Shown piece after piece: positions 11,224 through 23,355 of a stretch of DNA of 64,000 nt. Location: the NCBI GenBank assembly GCA_033675265.1, contig JAUJYZ010000245.1, positions 154,001 to 218,000 of the forward strand. Direction: 5' to 3'. The stretch comes from Actinostola sp. cb2023 (Eukaryota > Cnidaria > Anthozoa > Actiniaria > Actinostolidae). How positions within the stretch are numbered: position 1 is the stretch's first letter; each line of letters opens with the position of its first letter. The position numbers and the translations under genes are program-made. A model generated the notes under the pieces. It saw only the letters and a program-made list of their open reading frames with translations, searched no databases and was not told the DNA's origin.

Positions 11224-14200
11224 GAGAACACCATGAGAGGCTGCTATATATTGTCTTAGACTAGATACAACATGGCATACCAACAAAATTGAGAACTGGA
11301 TTGGCATTAATCTGTATAGCAAAATAATCATTACTGTAATCGTAGATTAATCGTCCAACTGGTAAAGGAGAAGTTGGGATACTTCAACGAAATATTATTA
11401 TTTTTTCACGAAATCGTAATACTGTACATGCATACGAAACGCCTCTATATAATTAGTGAGATTATTTGTATTTCTAAATATGGAATTGTGCATTTCCAAA
11501 TAAGGACTCTTTAGAAATGTAAATTTCCAAATAGGGTAATCGTTGCCAAATAAGGAATGAATACGAACTCTTTCTCAATGAGTACTTCAATATCAGAAAA
11601 CGTTCGTTGATCGATATCTATACGTTTCCAGACCAAAGCACATTATCTACTGAGGAGATTTAGTTGCTTAAAGCCTTTCAAGGTTAACCAACATTGAACT
11701 GAGAAAAACAACTTAATCTCTTTCTAATTTCGTTTTTCTACTTACCCTAATGACTGCTACTCTCTAAATGTGTGAAGTGCATGCATGATTCTCTCAGTAA
11801 AACCACTTGAAAAGACTTGTGTTGGCTGAGAGGGTTTAAAGTCAGTGTTTCACATAAATTGCAGCGCTTTCAACAACATACTGACAAATGCAAAACAACT
11901 GTAGTTATACATCTTATATTATCTTATTATCAATTTTTCTTTTTTTCTCCTGTTATTTTGTATGGTGGAAGTTTAGTAAATAAATAAATAAATAAATAAA
12001 TAAATAGACCTTGCGTGGTTGTGCTAGCTATCTTCGCAATCTCTAGAAATCTAAAGAATGACACATTTTGTTTGATGTAATATCACGTACGCTCGACACA
12101 GTTAACCAATATGGCGTCATTGCTTGCGTTGCCGACCCGAGCACTCTGGTTGACAAAATATGCTTAGAGAGAACGAGAACGTAAGTCGATTCTAAAGATA
12201 ACTTTACACGATTAGTTCTGTGAGACGCTAAATCCATAATCTCAGTTCACCTGTAAAGGCGGATGCCGGTTTGTTGTTAATGACATACGTGTAGCCCTCG
12301 AAAGGGCGCGGTCTAAAATTACCTCCGTCTAAAATATAATTACTGGATTTTTCGTATAGCTATAGAGATTCAGTCGAGGTCAGTCAGTAATTGGGTTTTT
12401 CGTTCGTCACTAATGATCCCAGTTATTCTTTGATGAACGAGTACTCATCCAATTTAGGCGCCAAATTTCTGACCTGCAAACCCTGCCACTTACTTACGAC
12501 TCCTTTGTCATGTTGTAAGCTAGACGTATGCGATGGTTGTAGGCAAAAGTTGATCCTTCTAGGAGCCAATTAACCTGATTATCCGCGGCATTCTTATATC
12601 AATCATGGTTCGTTAATTCTCATGGTTATGTTTTATTTTTGGTTTTCACCACAGCCATTTTTAGTCTGATAATTCATGGTTCCTACAGCCCATAGTTACT
12701 GTTGCTACGTCCGTCCCACAAGCCGTCGGTCGAGTTTACCAACAAATCAGTACAAAACAGCACAAAACACTGGAACTGACACGGGCGCTCTTCAAGCCTT
12801 GGAACTCATTGGAAATTAAATGTCCCGAAAAAAATCTTGACGGTTTAATTTACAACAAAGTTCCAAGGTATGAAGAGCACGCACGTATTATTGATTGAAG
12901 CGATTTGAGTATACCAGATAGGTGACTCAACTTGCCACAACTGACGTCCTATAGTATGACATGTGTTATTGACCAACCTTTTTCCGCTTACCTCACAATG
13001 CTTTCCCTTGCACTTCCAACTTCATGGGATGAATAGTATTAGTTCAAAGAATTTCCATATCAATGTCTTTGTTGGCCCTTTGTTCGTGCGTTAAAAAAGA
13101 CATAATACTCAAGTCACATGGTCTGAAATATGGGACAACAAGAGGAAATGGTCAACTTATGACAGACTACTTCTCACTAAATATTACTGATATAGCACTT
13201 GGAAATTCTTATATCGTTTCACTGATACGCAGTATTTCTTTGATCGTTTTCCTGTTTATTCTTCACGTGCTTGCTAGCAGACCTTGACCATTGTAAACCT
13301 TATCGTTAGTTACTTTCTGTCAGAACTGGCTTCCTGAGTGAGTCTAATCACCTTTTTATTAGGATTTCAACCGGTAAAATGCCACGGACTTCAGCAGGTA
13401 CTCAGTCATTGAAGATTCCCCACTTTTGAACAACAATTCGGATACGGCAATAAACTATAGTCTCATGCAAAAATATATATATATAAATATATATAGTGAA
13501 GAGTAATTATGGACTACGTTTCGTTCATAAATATATATATATATATAGACTAGAAAGGAATTTTCTTGAACACTTTTAATATATTTTCGTGTTCTTCTGT
13601 GTAGTTATTCAATTTATTGTGTTTAGCATGCAAGATTACTTTCTAAGACTCTTATTTTATTGATAATCTGACTTACGACGAAAATGGACAATTATCTGGA
13701 GATTAATTACCGTTTGTCAGTCGATCAGTGGAAAATAGAAATGATCATGCACGGGGATTAGAAGCAGTGGGTTGACGGACGGACGGAAGCGGGCGATAGA
13801 CCGAACGAATTTACGAACGGATAAATGAGTGAATGTTTGAATGGATGGATGGACAGGCAAATAGATGAATGGATAGTTGGACGGATGGTGTAGTGGATGC
13901 ATGACAGATGCATGCATGTAGACGGATGGATAGATGGACTGATAAAAGGGATATCGTTCAGAAATGGATCATATTCTACTTTATTGAATTGTACACTGGT
14001 TCAACTAATCTGAATACACAAGGTGTGATGTCGAACATTTGATAAAGTCACACACTTTTAAATTTGTTATCTTATAAAATTTTGTTGGCGCCAGGTCTTC
14101 ACTATAAAATGACCGCGTTGGCAACATAAATCAGCTACGAGAAACGCTTATCAGATTGACGTTGACATAACAAAAAACAATTCTACCACGCGCAGGTTGA

Positions 14201-15009
14201 AACTGAGATAAAGGTATTGAGAGGGATAGCTTGGCCATGGTAAACAAGCAGTAGCTCCCTCAGTTTGCCGCCACGTTTGTTGATGACGTTGATGACAGTA
14301 TCTGAGTGTTTTTAAAGTGTTTTGATGCCTTTTTACTCGATCATTTATCCTTTCATCTTTCACGTTCATCGTCTGCTGGGATGTTTTCACTTTGGTTGGT
14401 TCACGTGCTATGTGAGTAATTTGATAGTTTCTGTTTTTACCTTTGCCCAACAATTAATCAATTGTCACGTTACTACGTCCGATAAGAAGCGACAATACAC
14501 GACATAATTTTAATATGAATGGCCCAAGCGACATGGATGGCCAGTCAAACGCAGACAAACCTACTTTTGAATAACCTAGCCGCATTATCGAGAAGCGGAG
14601 AGCCTTTTATTGATTGTATTAAGAGTCAGGAAGTTTTCGTCTGCCTATCCTGTCTGGCGTACAATACACAATCTACGTCAATACCCGATACGATAGCTCC
14701 AGAAACGTTGCTAGCTCCAGGAACTCTTAAAAACAAATTACATTTCGTGTCTCAGTTAGGAAACTGTTGAATTTTAATTCAGCTCGAAGGGGCGTGACGT
14801 CAGTATGACTTAAAATACATCTGCCACAAGTTGCAAGGCCAGTGTGGGGTTATCATCATCTTCGTATAAACTGCTGTATAGACTCTTAATATTCGGCCAA
14901 GATAATCTTCCCAAGTTTTGAACTTCAAAGGAGTTGATTCTCTACGGTTTTGGATATACGTCGAGGAAGGCGCCGGATAGAATATATTCAAGATCAAGTT
15001 AAAAGTTCA
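11042..15009. other. About 4 kb between paralogues B and C with no supported gene
   Basis: It holds a 37-base G run (11184-11220), an (AAAT)n tract near 11981-12006 and AT-repeat tracts near 13470-13550. Nothing here shows convincing coding similarity. A weak hydrophobic ORF at about 13063-13287 was examined and rejected as a fourth paralogue. The right end should contain the promoter of paralogue C. Confidence 0.45.
11184..11220 (+). repeat. Uninterrupted run of 37 G
   Basis: A homopolymer G tract. Its true length is uncertain in most sequencing data. It could form quadruplex DNA. Confidence 0.85.
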
Positions 15010-16085
15010 ATGAATCGCGAAAAGAGCGTCAAAATTGTTGAGTATCATCAACACCAAAAGAACTACAAAAGACTGTCCTTTCGTCGTGAAATGGCCAATG
15101 TTAAGTATAATTCGTATTTTTTCTGGACCATCTTTGGTGTTTTTATCTTGGCTCTTTGGATTGGTCTTTACGTTGGCTTCGTCGTTCCTATTGAGAACAG
15201 CGTGTTATTCCACCAAACACAGTGTACAACGGTTCACAGTACTCCAGGATACAGCGTTCATTGTCCGTGTAAGGCATCCTCGTGTCCTGAGTCAAAATCT
15301 TACCCGTGTGTTCAAATTTACGTTAACTACACTTTAACACACGGTGGGGCTTCAAAGTACGGTGTCAAATACTCCCAGTTGCACTTCTCTGAAGCTGTTC
15401 TTGGCTATAACGTAAGTCTTTTTGGAAATATTTTGTCATCGCGTAATCCAATCGATATCTGCCGCGCGCCTTAATGATAACATCGAAATAACTCGCCAAT
15501 ACATACTATACACATGGAAAGTATCTTGAGAAAATACGAGTTCTCGCGGTAATTCCTTCACGGTATATAGCAACAACAGAGTATATTCAAACTGACTTAG
15601 TGCTTTCATTTCGGTTGTGACCTCTATTCGTCGTCGAAATCATCGATGCATCTTGCACCGAGACATCAAATATTTATTGCCACGCTATGAATGATATACC
15701 GATGTTATCTCCCCCAAACTCATCATAATTAAGGTCATTTGAAGGTGTCAGTCTCTTGACAATTTAATTGATTACTTTTGATGCTCAGTTTAATTTGTTC
15801 TGATTGACTTTCAGTTCGGCTCGCGTTGGTTCTGTTCAAGTTGATATAGTTGTCCACTATCACAAGTTGAACGCATTACTAAAATAGCTTTCCTTTAATT
15901 TCCCAATAACAAGAATAGTCGACGCAAGTGATTTGTCTGGAGTCGATGACAAACTAGGAGGAAACTGGATAGTTTTTATTTTATAGCACTTGGTGGTCCA
16001 AACTACTAAAAATATATACAATGATATAGAATTTCTACGCAAAGGTCAACAATTTGGGTTGCGGTCTGTATATAATGATCAAACG

Positions 16086-16168
<83 letters not shown>

Positions 16169-17443
16169 CAACAACGTCGGAACTTTGCAATCTTAAATTT
16201 TATCGTAAAATAATAATAATAATAAAAATAATAATTTTATTCGATTAAGATGATTGACTATTGAAACTATATACAAAAAATAGGAAAACTATTTACGATT
16301 TCATTAATGAACACATGCAGTTTCTAGAGGAAATAAGACGAACAAACAAACGTATATGGCCTTGTTGTCGCCGTCTTGTGTATCCGAAAAATGGGTTAGT
16401 TTTTGGAAATAGTAAATATTGTTGTGATAGAATTACAACAGAGTTCTACCTTTTTTGAAATTCCGATTATACCTTTATGTTTATATAGCCGGTTTCATGA
16501 ATCATGCATTTTGTACAATTTGTACACTTCAGTTGTGTCACGATACGGTTTTCCCCAATTCTACCTCATTATAATGAAAGCTTGTTAGTCTGTTTTTCCC
16601 AGCTCTGTTTGTACAAATAATGCATGAATATACCTTCATTGAACAATGAGTGGAGACACTAGATCATCAAAGGTGACAATGTTATTAGGTTATAATAATT
16701 CTATTATTGGATCGATAATTATTCTGTTTGCGCCAAAGAATTAACGACGAAATTAAAATTCATGACACACTGGTAGCTTTGTAAATAAACCTTTCACTTT
16801 GATTTTTTTTTTCGTTTTTGGAGATGAATTTATGTTTCCTTTTGGTCTTAAAAAGTGTTTATCTATTTTCGTCTATAATTTGAAAATATATATATATATT
16901 CTTCGGTTAATCGACTCCTTTGTGAGAAAGAAACAAATGCAAAGACAAAGAAACAAAATCATTTCTCGACTCTTTTTTTCTTTTTGAGAAGAGAGAAGAT
17001 GAACTGAAAGACAGCCGGAGAGTGCGGGACATTTCTAAACTGGGAAAAAGAAAAACTGTTTCAGTGAAACTGCCTTGTTCTGTCTGAAAGAATAGCTTTT
17101 TCAAGCAGTGTTCTAACGTTTTTTTTGTTTGTTATTTCCACAGTGCTCATACATCCCATACTGTAAACAAAGCCAACAGCATATCACTTACGACGTCTTT
17201 TCCTACCTCGCTGTTCGTACACAACCACAAACTACTTTCAAGTGCTACTACAACCGAAACAACGAAAGCCAAGTTATCGACGTAAACCACAGCAGCAAAA
17301 GACTGGTTATTATGCTGCCGTTTGCTGCAGTTTTGCTGGTTTTGATTTCTGCTGCTTCGTTTTCTCTCTATCGCCGTGGTTGTGGATGTCATGCGAAACG
17401 AAGACCATCGAGACTTAGTTTTCTGTCATCCGTGGACGAATAA
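15010..17443 (+). CDS. BK channel beta-subunit-like two-pass membrane protein (paralogue C)
   Basis: Exons 15010-15411 and 17144-17443 give 233 residues. The donor AAC|GTAAGT and acceptor TTCCACAG|TGC are phase 0. The first ATG in the open frame is at 15010; upstream codons in frame lack ATG. The N-terminal tail is about 38 residues and basic. Membrane segment 1 runs FFWTIFGVFILALWIGLYV. The loop has C, CPC, C and SYPC cysteines. Exon 2 begins with CSYIP, the same pentapeptide that I recall from vertebrate KCNMB1. A second membrane segment (LVIMLPFAAVLLVLISA) and a short basic tail end the protein. This is the copy with the clearest family signature. The BK partner is inferred. Confidence 0.85.
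16088..16166 (+). repeat. (AAT)n microsatellite
   Basis: About 26 uninterrupted AAT triplets, then AAC triplets, in the intron of paralogue C. Confidence 0.9.
16338..17068. repeat. Source copy of a duplicated segment, in intron of paralogue C
   Basis: The sequence from AACAAACAAACGTATATGG to CTGTTTCAGTGAAA recurs at 18329-18995 in the same orientation with small indels and substitutions. No flanking duplication was seen for this copy. Confidence 0.75.
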
Positions 17444-18315
17444 TGGATGTCGATCAAATGCACCGTTCGTTTGACCCTATTCTCGCCATTTCCTAATGTA
17501 AATACAAAATATATAATTTATTTATGATGGCAGCCAAGACCCGATAGCAGCCTAGTAAAATTGGCTGTTGTAGCACGAGAGTGAGGCTATCGGGCCAAAA
17601 CAGCTAGAAGACAAAAAAGAGGTCTGTATGTCTTCTGTTATTACAGAAATCTCGATTATGAACTGAATATTTTATCGCCCTGAATGCAGAATAACGAATT
17701 TTCTGTATTCACAGAGGAAAGCTACTATTCGAAACTTGTTCAGCTTTTTTCATTTCTCAGCTTTTGGCCAGATAGCCTCGTTCTCATGCTAATCGTCATC
17801 GACATTGCCGGGTGAGAAATACCCCCAAAACATTCATAAAATAAACTGACAATCGGCTCTGTTTGGCTATTTACTGATTAATTGAGTTAACCAAAATACG
17901 AGTCAAACAGGCGAGAGAGTAAAAACAGGTGGAAAACAGACTGATCACAAGTGAGGAAACTAATGACTCGCGTTAAAACAAGACCCCGAGCTTTGAAGAC
18001 CCTGTGAAGTGTCTTTATAACAAATGGTGGCGGTTTCGCGAGCGCTCTAACTTTACGCTCCCACTCAAGACAATTAATGTCATTTCACTAATTTGACGAA
18101 TTATTTATATTTAATGTACATATATATACATCGTGTAAAGGTTCAGTTTCTGTACAAATCGAGACTATTTCATCGATCCATAATGGATGGGTAGAAAGTG
18201 AGAAAGAGAAGTTTGTCTGACGTTAATGAAAATGGGCGACCTTAGTTATATAATGTGAACCATTAAACTTGAACAAAACCTCTTAGTGCGGTATATTTGG
18301 TTTCTCAATGGTTGG
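17444..18315. other. 3' flank of paralogue C
   Basis: No coding feature was seen. It presumably includes the 3' UTR just after 17443. Confidence 0.35.
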
Positions 18316-18328
18316 GACGGAGGGTCGC

Positions 18329-18998
18329 AACAAACAAACGTATATGGCCTTGTTGTCGCCGTCTTGTGTATCCGAAAAATGGGTTAGTTTTTGAAAATAG
18401 TAAATATTGCTGTGATAGAATTACAACAGAGTTCTACCTATTTTGAAATTCCGATTATACCTTTATGTTTATATAGCCGGTTTCATGAATCATGCATTTT
18501 GTACAATTTGTACACTTCAGTTGTGTCACGATACGGTTTTCTTCAATTCTACCTCATTATAATGAAAGCTTGTTAGTCTGTTTTTCCCAGCTCTGTTTGT
18601 ATAAATAATGCATAAATACCTTCATTGAACAATGAGTGGAGACACTAGATCATCAAAGGTGACAATGTTATTAGGTTATAATAATTCTATTATTGGATCG
18701 ATAATTATTCTGTTTGCCAATTAAAGAAACAACGAAATTAAAATTCATGCCACTTTTTTTTCATTTTTGGAGATGAATTTATGTTTCCTTTTGGTCTTAA
18801 AAAGTATTTTTTCTATATATATCCTTAATTAGGTTAGTCGACTCCTTTGTGAGAAAGAAACAAATGCAAAGACAAAGAAACAAAATCATTTCTCGACTCT
18901 TTTTTTTTTTGAGAAGAGAGAAGATGAACTGAAAGACAGCCGGAGAGTGCGGGACATTTCTAAACTGGGAAAAAGAAAAACTGTTTCAGTGAAAACGA
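18329..18998 (+). mobile_element. Inserted second copy of intron segment with 13-bp target duplication
   Basis: A copy of 16338-17068 is flanked on both sides by GACGGAGGGTCGC (18316-18328 and 18999-19011). A 13-bp duplication suggests retroposition by a LINE-type machinery or an unrecognised element. No poly-A tail is present at the right end. Confidence 0.6.
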
Positions 18999-19011
18999 GA
19001 CGGAGGGTCGC

Positions 19012-19612
19012 GCCGGCAGTCAAACAGTGACGTCATTCACTCACGTTTGACCCAACAACACGATCACTCGGATCATGAAAAACAATTTTAGACCCAAGGT
19101 CACAGATTCCAACTAAATTTAGACGAGCTTAAATAGATGAGCTTAAAATTTTATTGATCTCTTATAGCTTACACTTATGAGACGGTAATCAAAGTATCCT
19201 GACTCGTTCCCAGTCGCTTCTCCGAGGTCCTCGATTCACGCGCAGTTTACATGCTTTGGGCTTCCTGTGGCAACCGGTTTGAAATCGAAGCAAAATTTAA
19301 GAAAAGTTCATTTTCTTCGATCGTAGCTAAGGACAACGTGTTGGTTCCTAAAGTTACTTTTTAATGAGCTTAATTAATATGTTTACAATCTGCAGCTTTT
19401 CAATCCATTAAATAAAATATTTAAACTGATATGAAAAAGCACGCCGATTTAGTCGTGAAACAAGATTAATTAGTTAAAGCGAGGCGTTCCCGAACATTTT
19501 CTTAATTTAAAATTGATTACCGACTCAAAATATCTACGTTTGGGTCATTAGTTATGAATTTAATTCAGGGTTGGAAATAAAACTCCAATTTGGAACAGTG
19601 ATTATCAAGGAT
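19012..19612. other. Intergenic DNA upstream of tRNA
   Basis: No gene was recognised. At 19258-19272 is a TTGGGCTTCCTGTGG motif, a degenerate single end of the CACAGG element family. Confidence 0.35.
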
Positions 19613-19685
19613 GTCACCGTAGTGTAGTGGTTATCACGTGCGCCTCACACGCGCAAGGTCCCCGGTTCGACCCCGGGCGGTGACA
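19613..19685 (+). tRNA. tRNA-Val-CAC: tRNA-Val (CAC)
   Basis: A complete 73-nt cloverleaf. The acceptor pairs GTCACCG with CGGTGAC, with discriminator A at 19685. The anticodon stem TGCGC/GCGCA encloses the loop CTCACAC, with anticodon CAC at 19646-19648. The T arm is CCCGG-TTCGACC-CCGGG. The A box (TAGTGTAGTGG, 19620-19630) and B box (GGTTCGACC, 19664-19672) are intact, there is no intron, and CCA is not encoded. TTTT at 19686-19689 plus following T-rich DNA gives a pol III terminator. Confidence 0.97.
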
Positions 19686-20033
19686 TTTTGTTTCTTTTTT
19701 TTCTTTTGCGTTGAAAAAAGCGATGACTTTCTTTTTTTCCTTTTGCATCAACAAATTTTCTCCACATTATAGTCTCATAAAATATCATTTGTAGAAATAA
19801 TTTATTTCCTTTTTAGTAAAATAAATTAAAGAATGTAAAATTACATTGATTCATAATAACATAAAAATCAATGTACATAGAATACATATTTTGAAGAGTG
19901 AAAATGATTTTTATTTAGAATTAAATATTTTTTTCTTTCATTCACAATCTGGTGGTATTTGGACTCCTGTTTCTACAGGAAATATTGAAAATTATTATAA
20001 TTGTTAACTATCACAATACAGTGTTGTATTAAT
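19686..20033. other. Gap between tRNA and RRP36 3' end
   Basis: T-rich pol III terminator region at the left, then the AT-rich 3' flank of RRP36. No other feature was seen. Confidence 0.4.
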
Positions 20034-23000
20034 CTAATTTGGAGCAGCTTCTCTTCTCTGTGGTATATGTTTCCTGTCTTTACTTGCAGTCTTTTTTCTT
20101 CTCTTACTAAGATAATTTTGAAGTTTCCCAGATGATTTTAGCTTCTTATATGTTTCTGCCAACTCTAACTTTTTTTGTTCAGCTAAAAATATGAAAAATA
20201 AAAAAGTGAACGATTAGTGAAAAAGCAATAAAAAAGCAATAAAATAATACATAAATAAAATAAATAAATAAATAAAATTATAATAATAAATATATATAAA
20301 ACATCAGTGTTTGCAAACTTACATTTCTTGAGATAGTAGGGCCTCTTTCCTTGCTTTATCAATTCAAGTTCTGCTTTCTTTCTTATTCTCTTTTCCTCTG
20401 TTCTTTTATCTTTAACCTTCTTCATTTTGTCATCGTAGTCCTATACAAAAAATAAACGTTATAAATCGACATTATTATCAAACATTATTCCTAAGGTGGC
20501 CATCTTGTGGGAACAAGTAGAAACCCTCTATATTGAACAGAATTTTCAACCTACTATTCTTTTTAGAAGCTTTTGAAGTGTTTCTTTCCTTTCCTTGTTT
20601 GTGGTCTTCTTCAATTGTTTTTCAATGTCCTAATTAATGGGAAAATATCAAGCTTAAAAGTGTTTCATGCAAAACATCCAGAAAAATGGAAATTGAAAGA
20701 TCTTTATTTATACATGTAATAATAATGATAATAATGTTTATTTATTGATATAGCGCTATTTCCGGTAGTCCAATAGTGCCAAATGTGTAAAAATAATAAT
20801 GATTAATTAATTAAATAATAAATAATTAAATAATAAATAATAAAAAAGGTTGGTGCTAAGTCGCCTTAGCCCAACATAATAACTATCCTAAGGTACTGAG
20901 GTTAGAGTTAGGGTACTGACCTTTTTCTCTTTGGCTTTGATTTCATCAACAAATGTATATGATTTATGAAATAATTCTTCATTATACTTTCCTGAGAGAT
21001 CATCAAAACGAGGATCTCTGGCAGCCTGAGGCAAATAAGAAAGCACAGATTATAAGGTATTACAGCTATGTTATGTCACGCGTAACCAGTAAATCGGAAC
21101 ATTCAAATGAAGTTTTGAAGTCTAGAATCGAGTCTCGAACATTCAGACAGAAAAATCAAATCCCCGCTAAATATTTTCTCAAAAACGTTCATAAAATTAA
21201 AATTAAATTGGATGAAAATTTGTGTCAGCTAAGCCTAGTACATACTCTGCAATCACAACAGCCTGAGTAAACAGATATCTGATACTTTTTTCTTATAGAT
21301 ATATTCGTGGAGATTTGATTTTTCTGTCTGAATCTTCGAGACTCGAGTCTAGACTTCAAAACTTCATTTGAATGTTCCAATTTACTGGTTACGCGTGACG
21401 TAACATAGCTGTAATATTATATTAGATTATATTAGAAACAGAAAAATAGGAATACAAGTAAATTCAAAGGGGTCCGTGCAGAACAATGTAAGGGACCAAT
21501 GACCAAAATCTAAATTCCCTTTTAGGCTCTTTGAATTTGAATTTGGATTCTGATCACAATTAAACACTTAAAATTGTTCTTGCATAAGTATAGACCTCTT
21601 CAATTTCTAACCTTTTTCTTTACAGGAACAACTTGTCTTAGTTTTGGTGCTTTGTGCTTTGAAGAGATTTCTAGAGGTCTGACGGTACATAAATATAATG
21701 CATGTACATGTAAGTAAGTACAGTGCACATGTAGGTGAATAGGTGAATAGACCTTTGGCTCGTGATTGTATATCTTACACAACACGGCCACTCATATTGT
21801 ATCTATTACATATTTGCTCTCTCTCAGACAGACACCTTTTTCTGGTCTGTGATGCATTATTTTACTATAAAATCGCTCTCTCTAACATGGTCAGCAAAAG
21901 TCGCTAAGTTGGACAGCAAAAGTTGGTTCCAAGGGTGTCTTTCTCAGAGAGAGTTAGAGCTATAGAATGGTCTCTGAAAAATCCTGGGTCTTGGCAAAAT
22001 CTGAGTGAGTCTCGAAATCTTGGCATTCCAGGAAAGAGTCTTGGATTCCAGATTTCGTAAAAATCAAAATGTGGCTCGAAATCTAGAATTTTCAAATTTC
22101 AAACAAAATAGTGAAGTCTCGGGCTTGGATGTTAAACAACTGTCTCAGCATCTCCGCGAGTCATGGATTTGACCATTCTATAGCCGTAGAGTTGACTGTA
22201 TATCACCTTATAAAAAGAACAAGAAAGAAAATTATGTTCATTTTCAGGAAGTCACTAACTTGTTTTTGTTTTTCTTCTTATTTACATCAGATTTTTCAGT
22301 TTTGCTTTTTCTATGTTCAAGGACTCCATAAATGGCTTGATCATACCTGGAGATTAGTATTTGCATTAAAAAAAACGACAATGACAACAACAACAACAAC
22401 AACAAAATCAGCTTCCAGTCAAGTACAATGCTCAACAACAGCGATGCTCAATGTGATGTAAGCCATTGTTATTAATGTGCTGACATGCAGGTCCAGAGAT
22501 AGATTGGCTGTATCATAATGATGGTTGGCAAATTAACATTACAAAGGAAATGTTTATATACTGCATACATTTACATACTTCTTTGATCCTACTTTATCTC
22601 TCAAATCTTGCAATTCGCAAAATGGAATCTGAGAAAGCTCTAGAATGACATTAAGCTTAGTTATTAACACAATGAAATTAACAGTAGAGTGTAATTTAGA
22701 AAAGCGTGAAATAGTACTAACTTTAAATAGTACTAAATAGTGCTATTTCTATTGTTTTCTATTGTTTCATTAGTGCTATTTAGTACTAATTAGTTATTTA
22801 GTTTTCAAGCTTTTCTAAATTGCACTCTAAGCTTATTAACAGAGTAAAATAAACAAACAGGCAATAAACAAAAGAGACTGCAATGAAAGCAAATATAATC
22901 AAAATATCTTCTTTTATTTGTAGCATTTGTTCAATAACATGTCCTACCTTCTTTTAGATGGCCCTAAAAAGCAATAGAACACAAGATTATATTAGTTCTC

Positions 23001-23147
23001 AGTCATCAATGCCAACAAACGCAGAGAGTAGTACACGTGTGATCAGACTTACGACTCCATCGTCGTCTTCTTTAGAATCCACGGCGTCTCTTCCAAATCA
23101 CTGTCATCACTACTTGATGAATCTTTTTGCTTATCAACGGAAGTCAT
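20034..23147 (-). CDS. RRP36: Ribosomal RNA processing protein 36 homologue
   Basis: RRP36 is a nucleolar factor for early pre-rRNA cleavages in 18S maturation. Exons: 23147-23053, 22963-22948, 22639-22579, 22346-22260, 21678-21612, 21025-20921, 20629-20555, 20440-20323 and 20182-20034, about 255 residues. Family landmarks appear in order: an acidic N terminus, a VGSKKYDQ stretch, KLRQVVPVKKK, the signature ARDPRFDDLSGKYN, KAKEKKDIEKQLKK, GKRPYYLKK, and a Lys/Arg-rich C-terminal coiled region ending KDRKHIPQ. Splice phases agree from the 16-nt second exon to the stop. Exon 1 is the problem: the frame from its ATG ends one base short of the frame needed downstream, so either one base is missing in the sequence or the 5' model differs. 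Divergent with ALKBH1. Confidence 0.9.
21046..21425. mobile_element. Foldback MITE in RRP36 intron
   Basis: Arms of about 120 bp (21046-21165 and 21305-21425) contain GTTACGCGTGACGTAACATA-like sequence at the outer ends and CAGACAGAAAAATCAAAT at the inner ends. A false ORF spans the left arm. Confidence 0.7.
21760..22200. repeat. Foldback-like DNA with CTCTCTxAGACAGACACC motifs in RRP36 intron
   Basis: Inverted segments around 21810-21900 and 21930-22200 contain CTCTCTCTAACATGG, TTCTCAGAGAGAGTTAGAG and TTGACTGTAT. They resemble the ends of the element type that seeds the satellite at 36905-37555. No exon is predicted here. Confidence 0.4.
22686..22828. mobile_element. Foldback MITE (TTAGAAAAGCGTG family), copy 2
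   Basis: Same ends as 5456-5592: AGAGTGTAATTTAGAAAAGC and its complement AAATTGCACTCT. The inside is rich in TAGTACTAAATAG. It lies in an RRP36 intron. Confidence 0.7.
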
Positions 23148-23355
23148 CTTGATCGACTTTATGGCTAAAATACGAAGAAAAACCAGAAGAAACTCTGACA
23201 CTTACAAAAGTCAGGACGCCATTTTCTGTTGATAACAATAACCGCTGGCTAAAAATACAGCCAGCTCATGCTTATATTGGCGCGTAACTTAAAATTCCTG
23301 GGAACGAGCATGGCTGTTTGGACAGGAAGGCAGGAAGGAGTATTTGTGGAGGATA
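23148..23355. promoter_or_regulatory. Shared divergent promoter of RRP36 and ALKBH1
   Basis: Only 208 bp separate the two predicted start codons. It has a YY1-like CGCCATTTT (23217-23225), an E2F-like TTGGCGCG (23277-23284) and a small dyad GCTGGCT/AGCCAGC (23244-23265). No TATA box was seen. A bidirectional housekeeping promoter is inferred from the geometry. Confidence 0.55.

Noticed and set aside
12391..12573. Cys-rich 60-residue ORF
   Set aside because: The Cys spacing does not match the BK-beta loop, and there is no splice or family support.
13063..13287. Possible fourth BK-beta-like second exon (hydrophobic C terminus)
   Set aside because: It lacks the CSY start, the FxCYxN motif and a convincing acceptor, and no matching first exon was found upstream.
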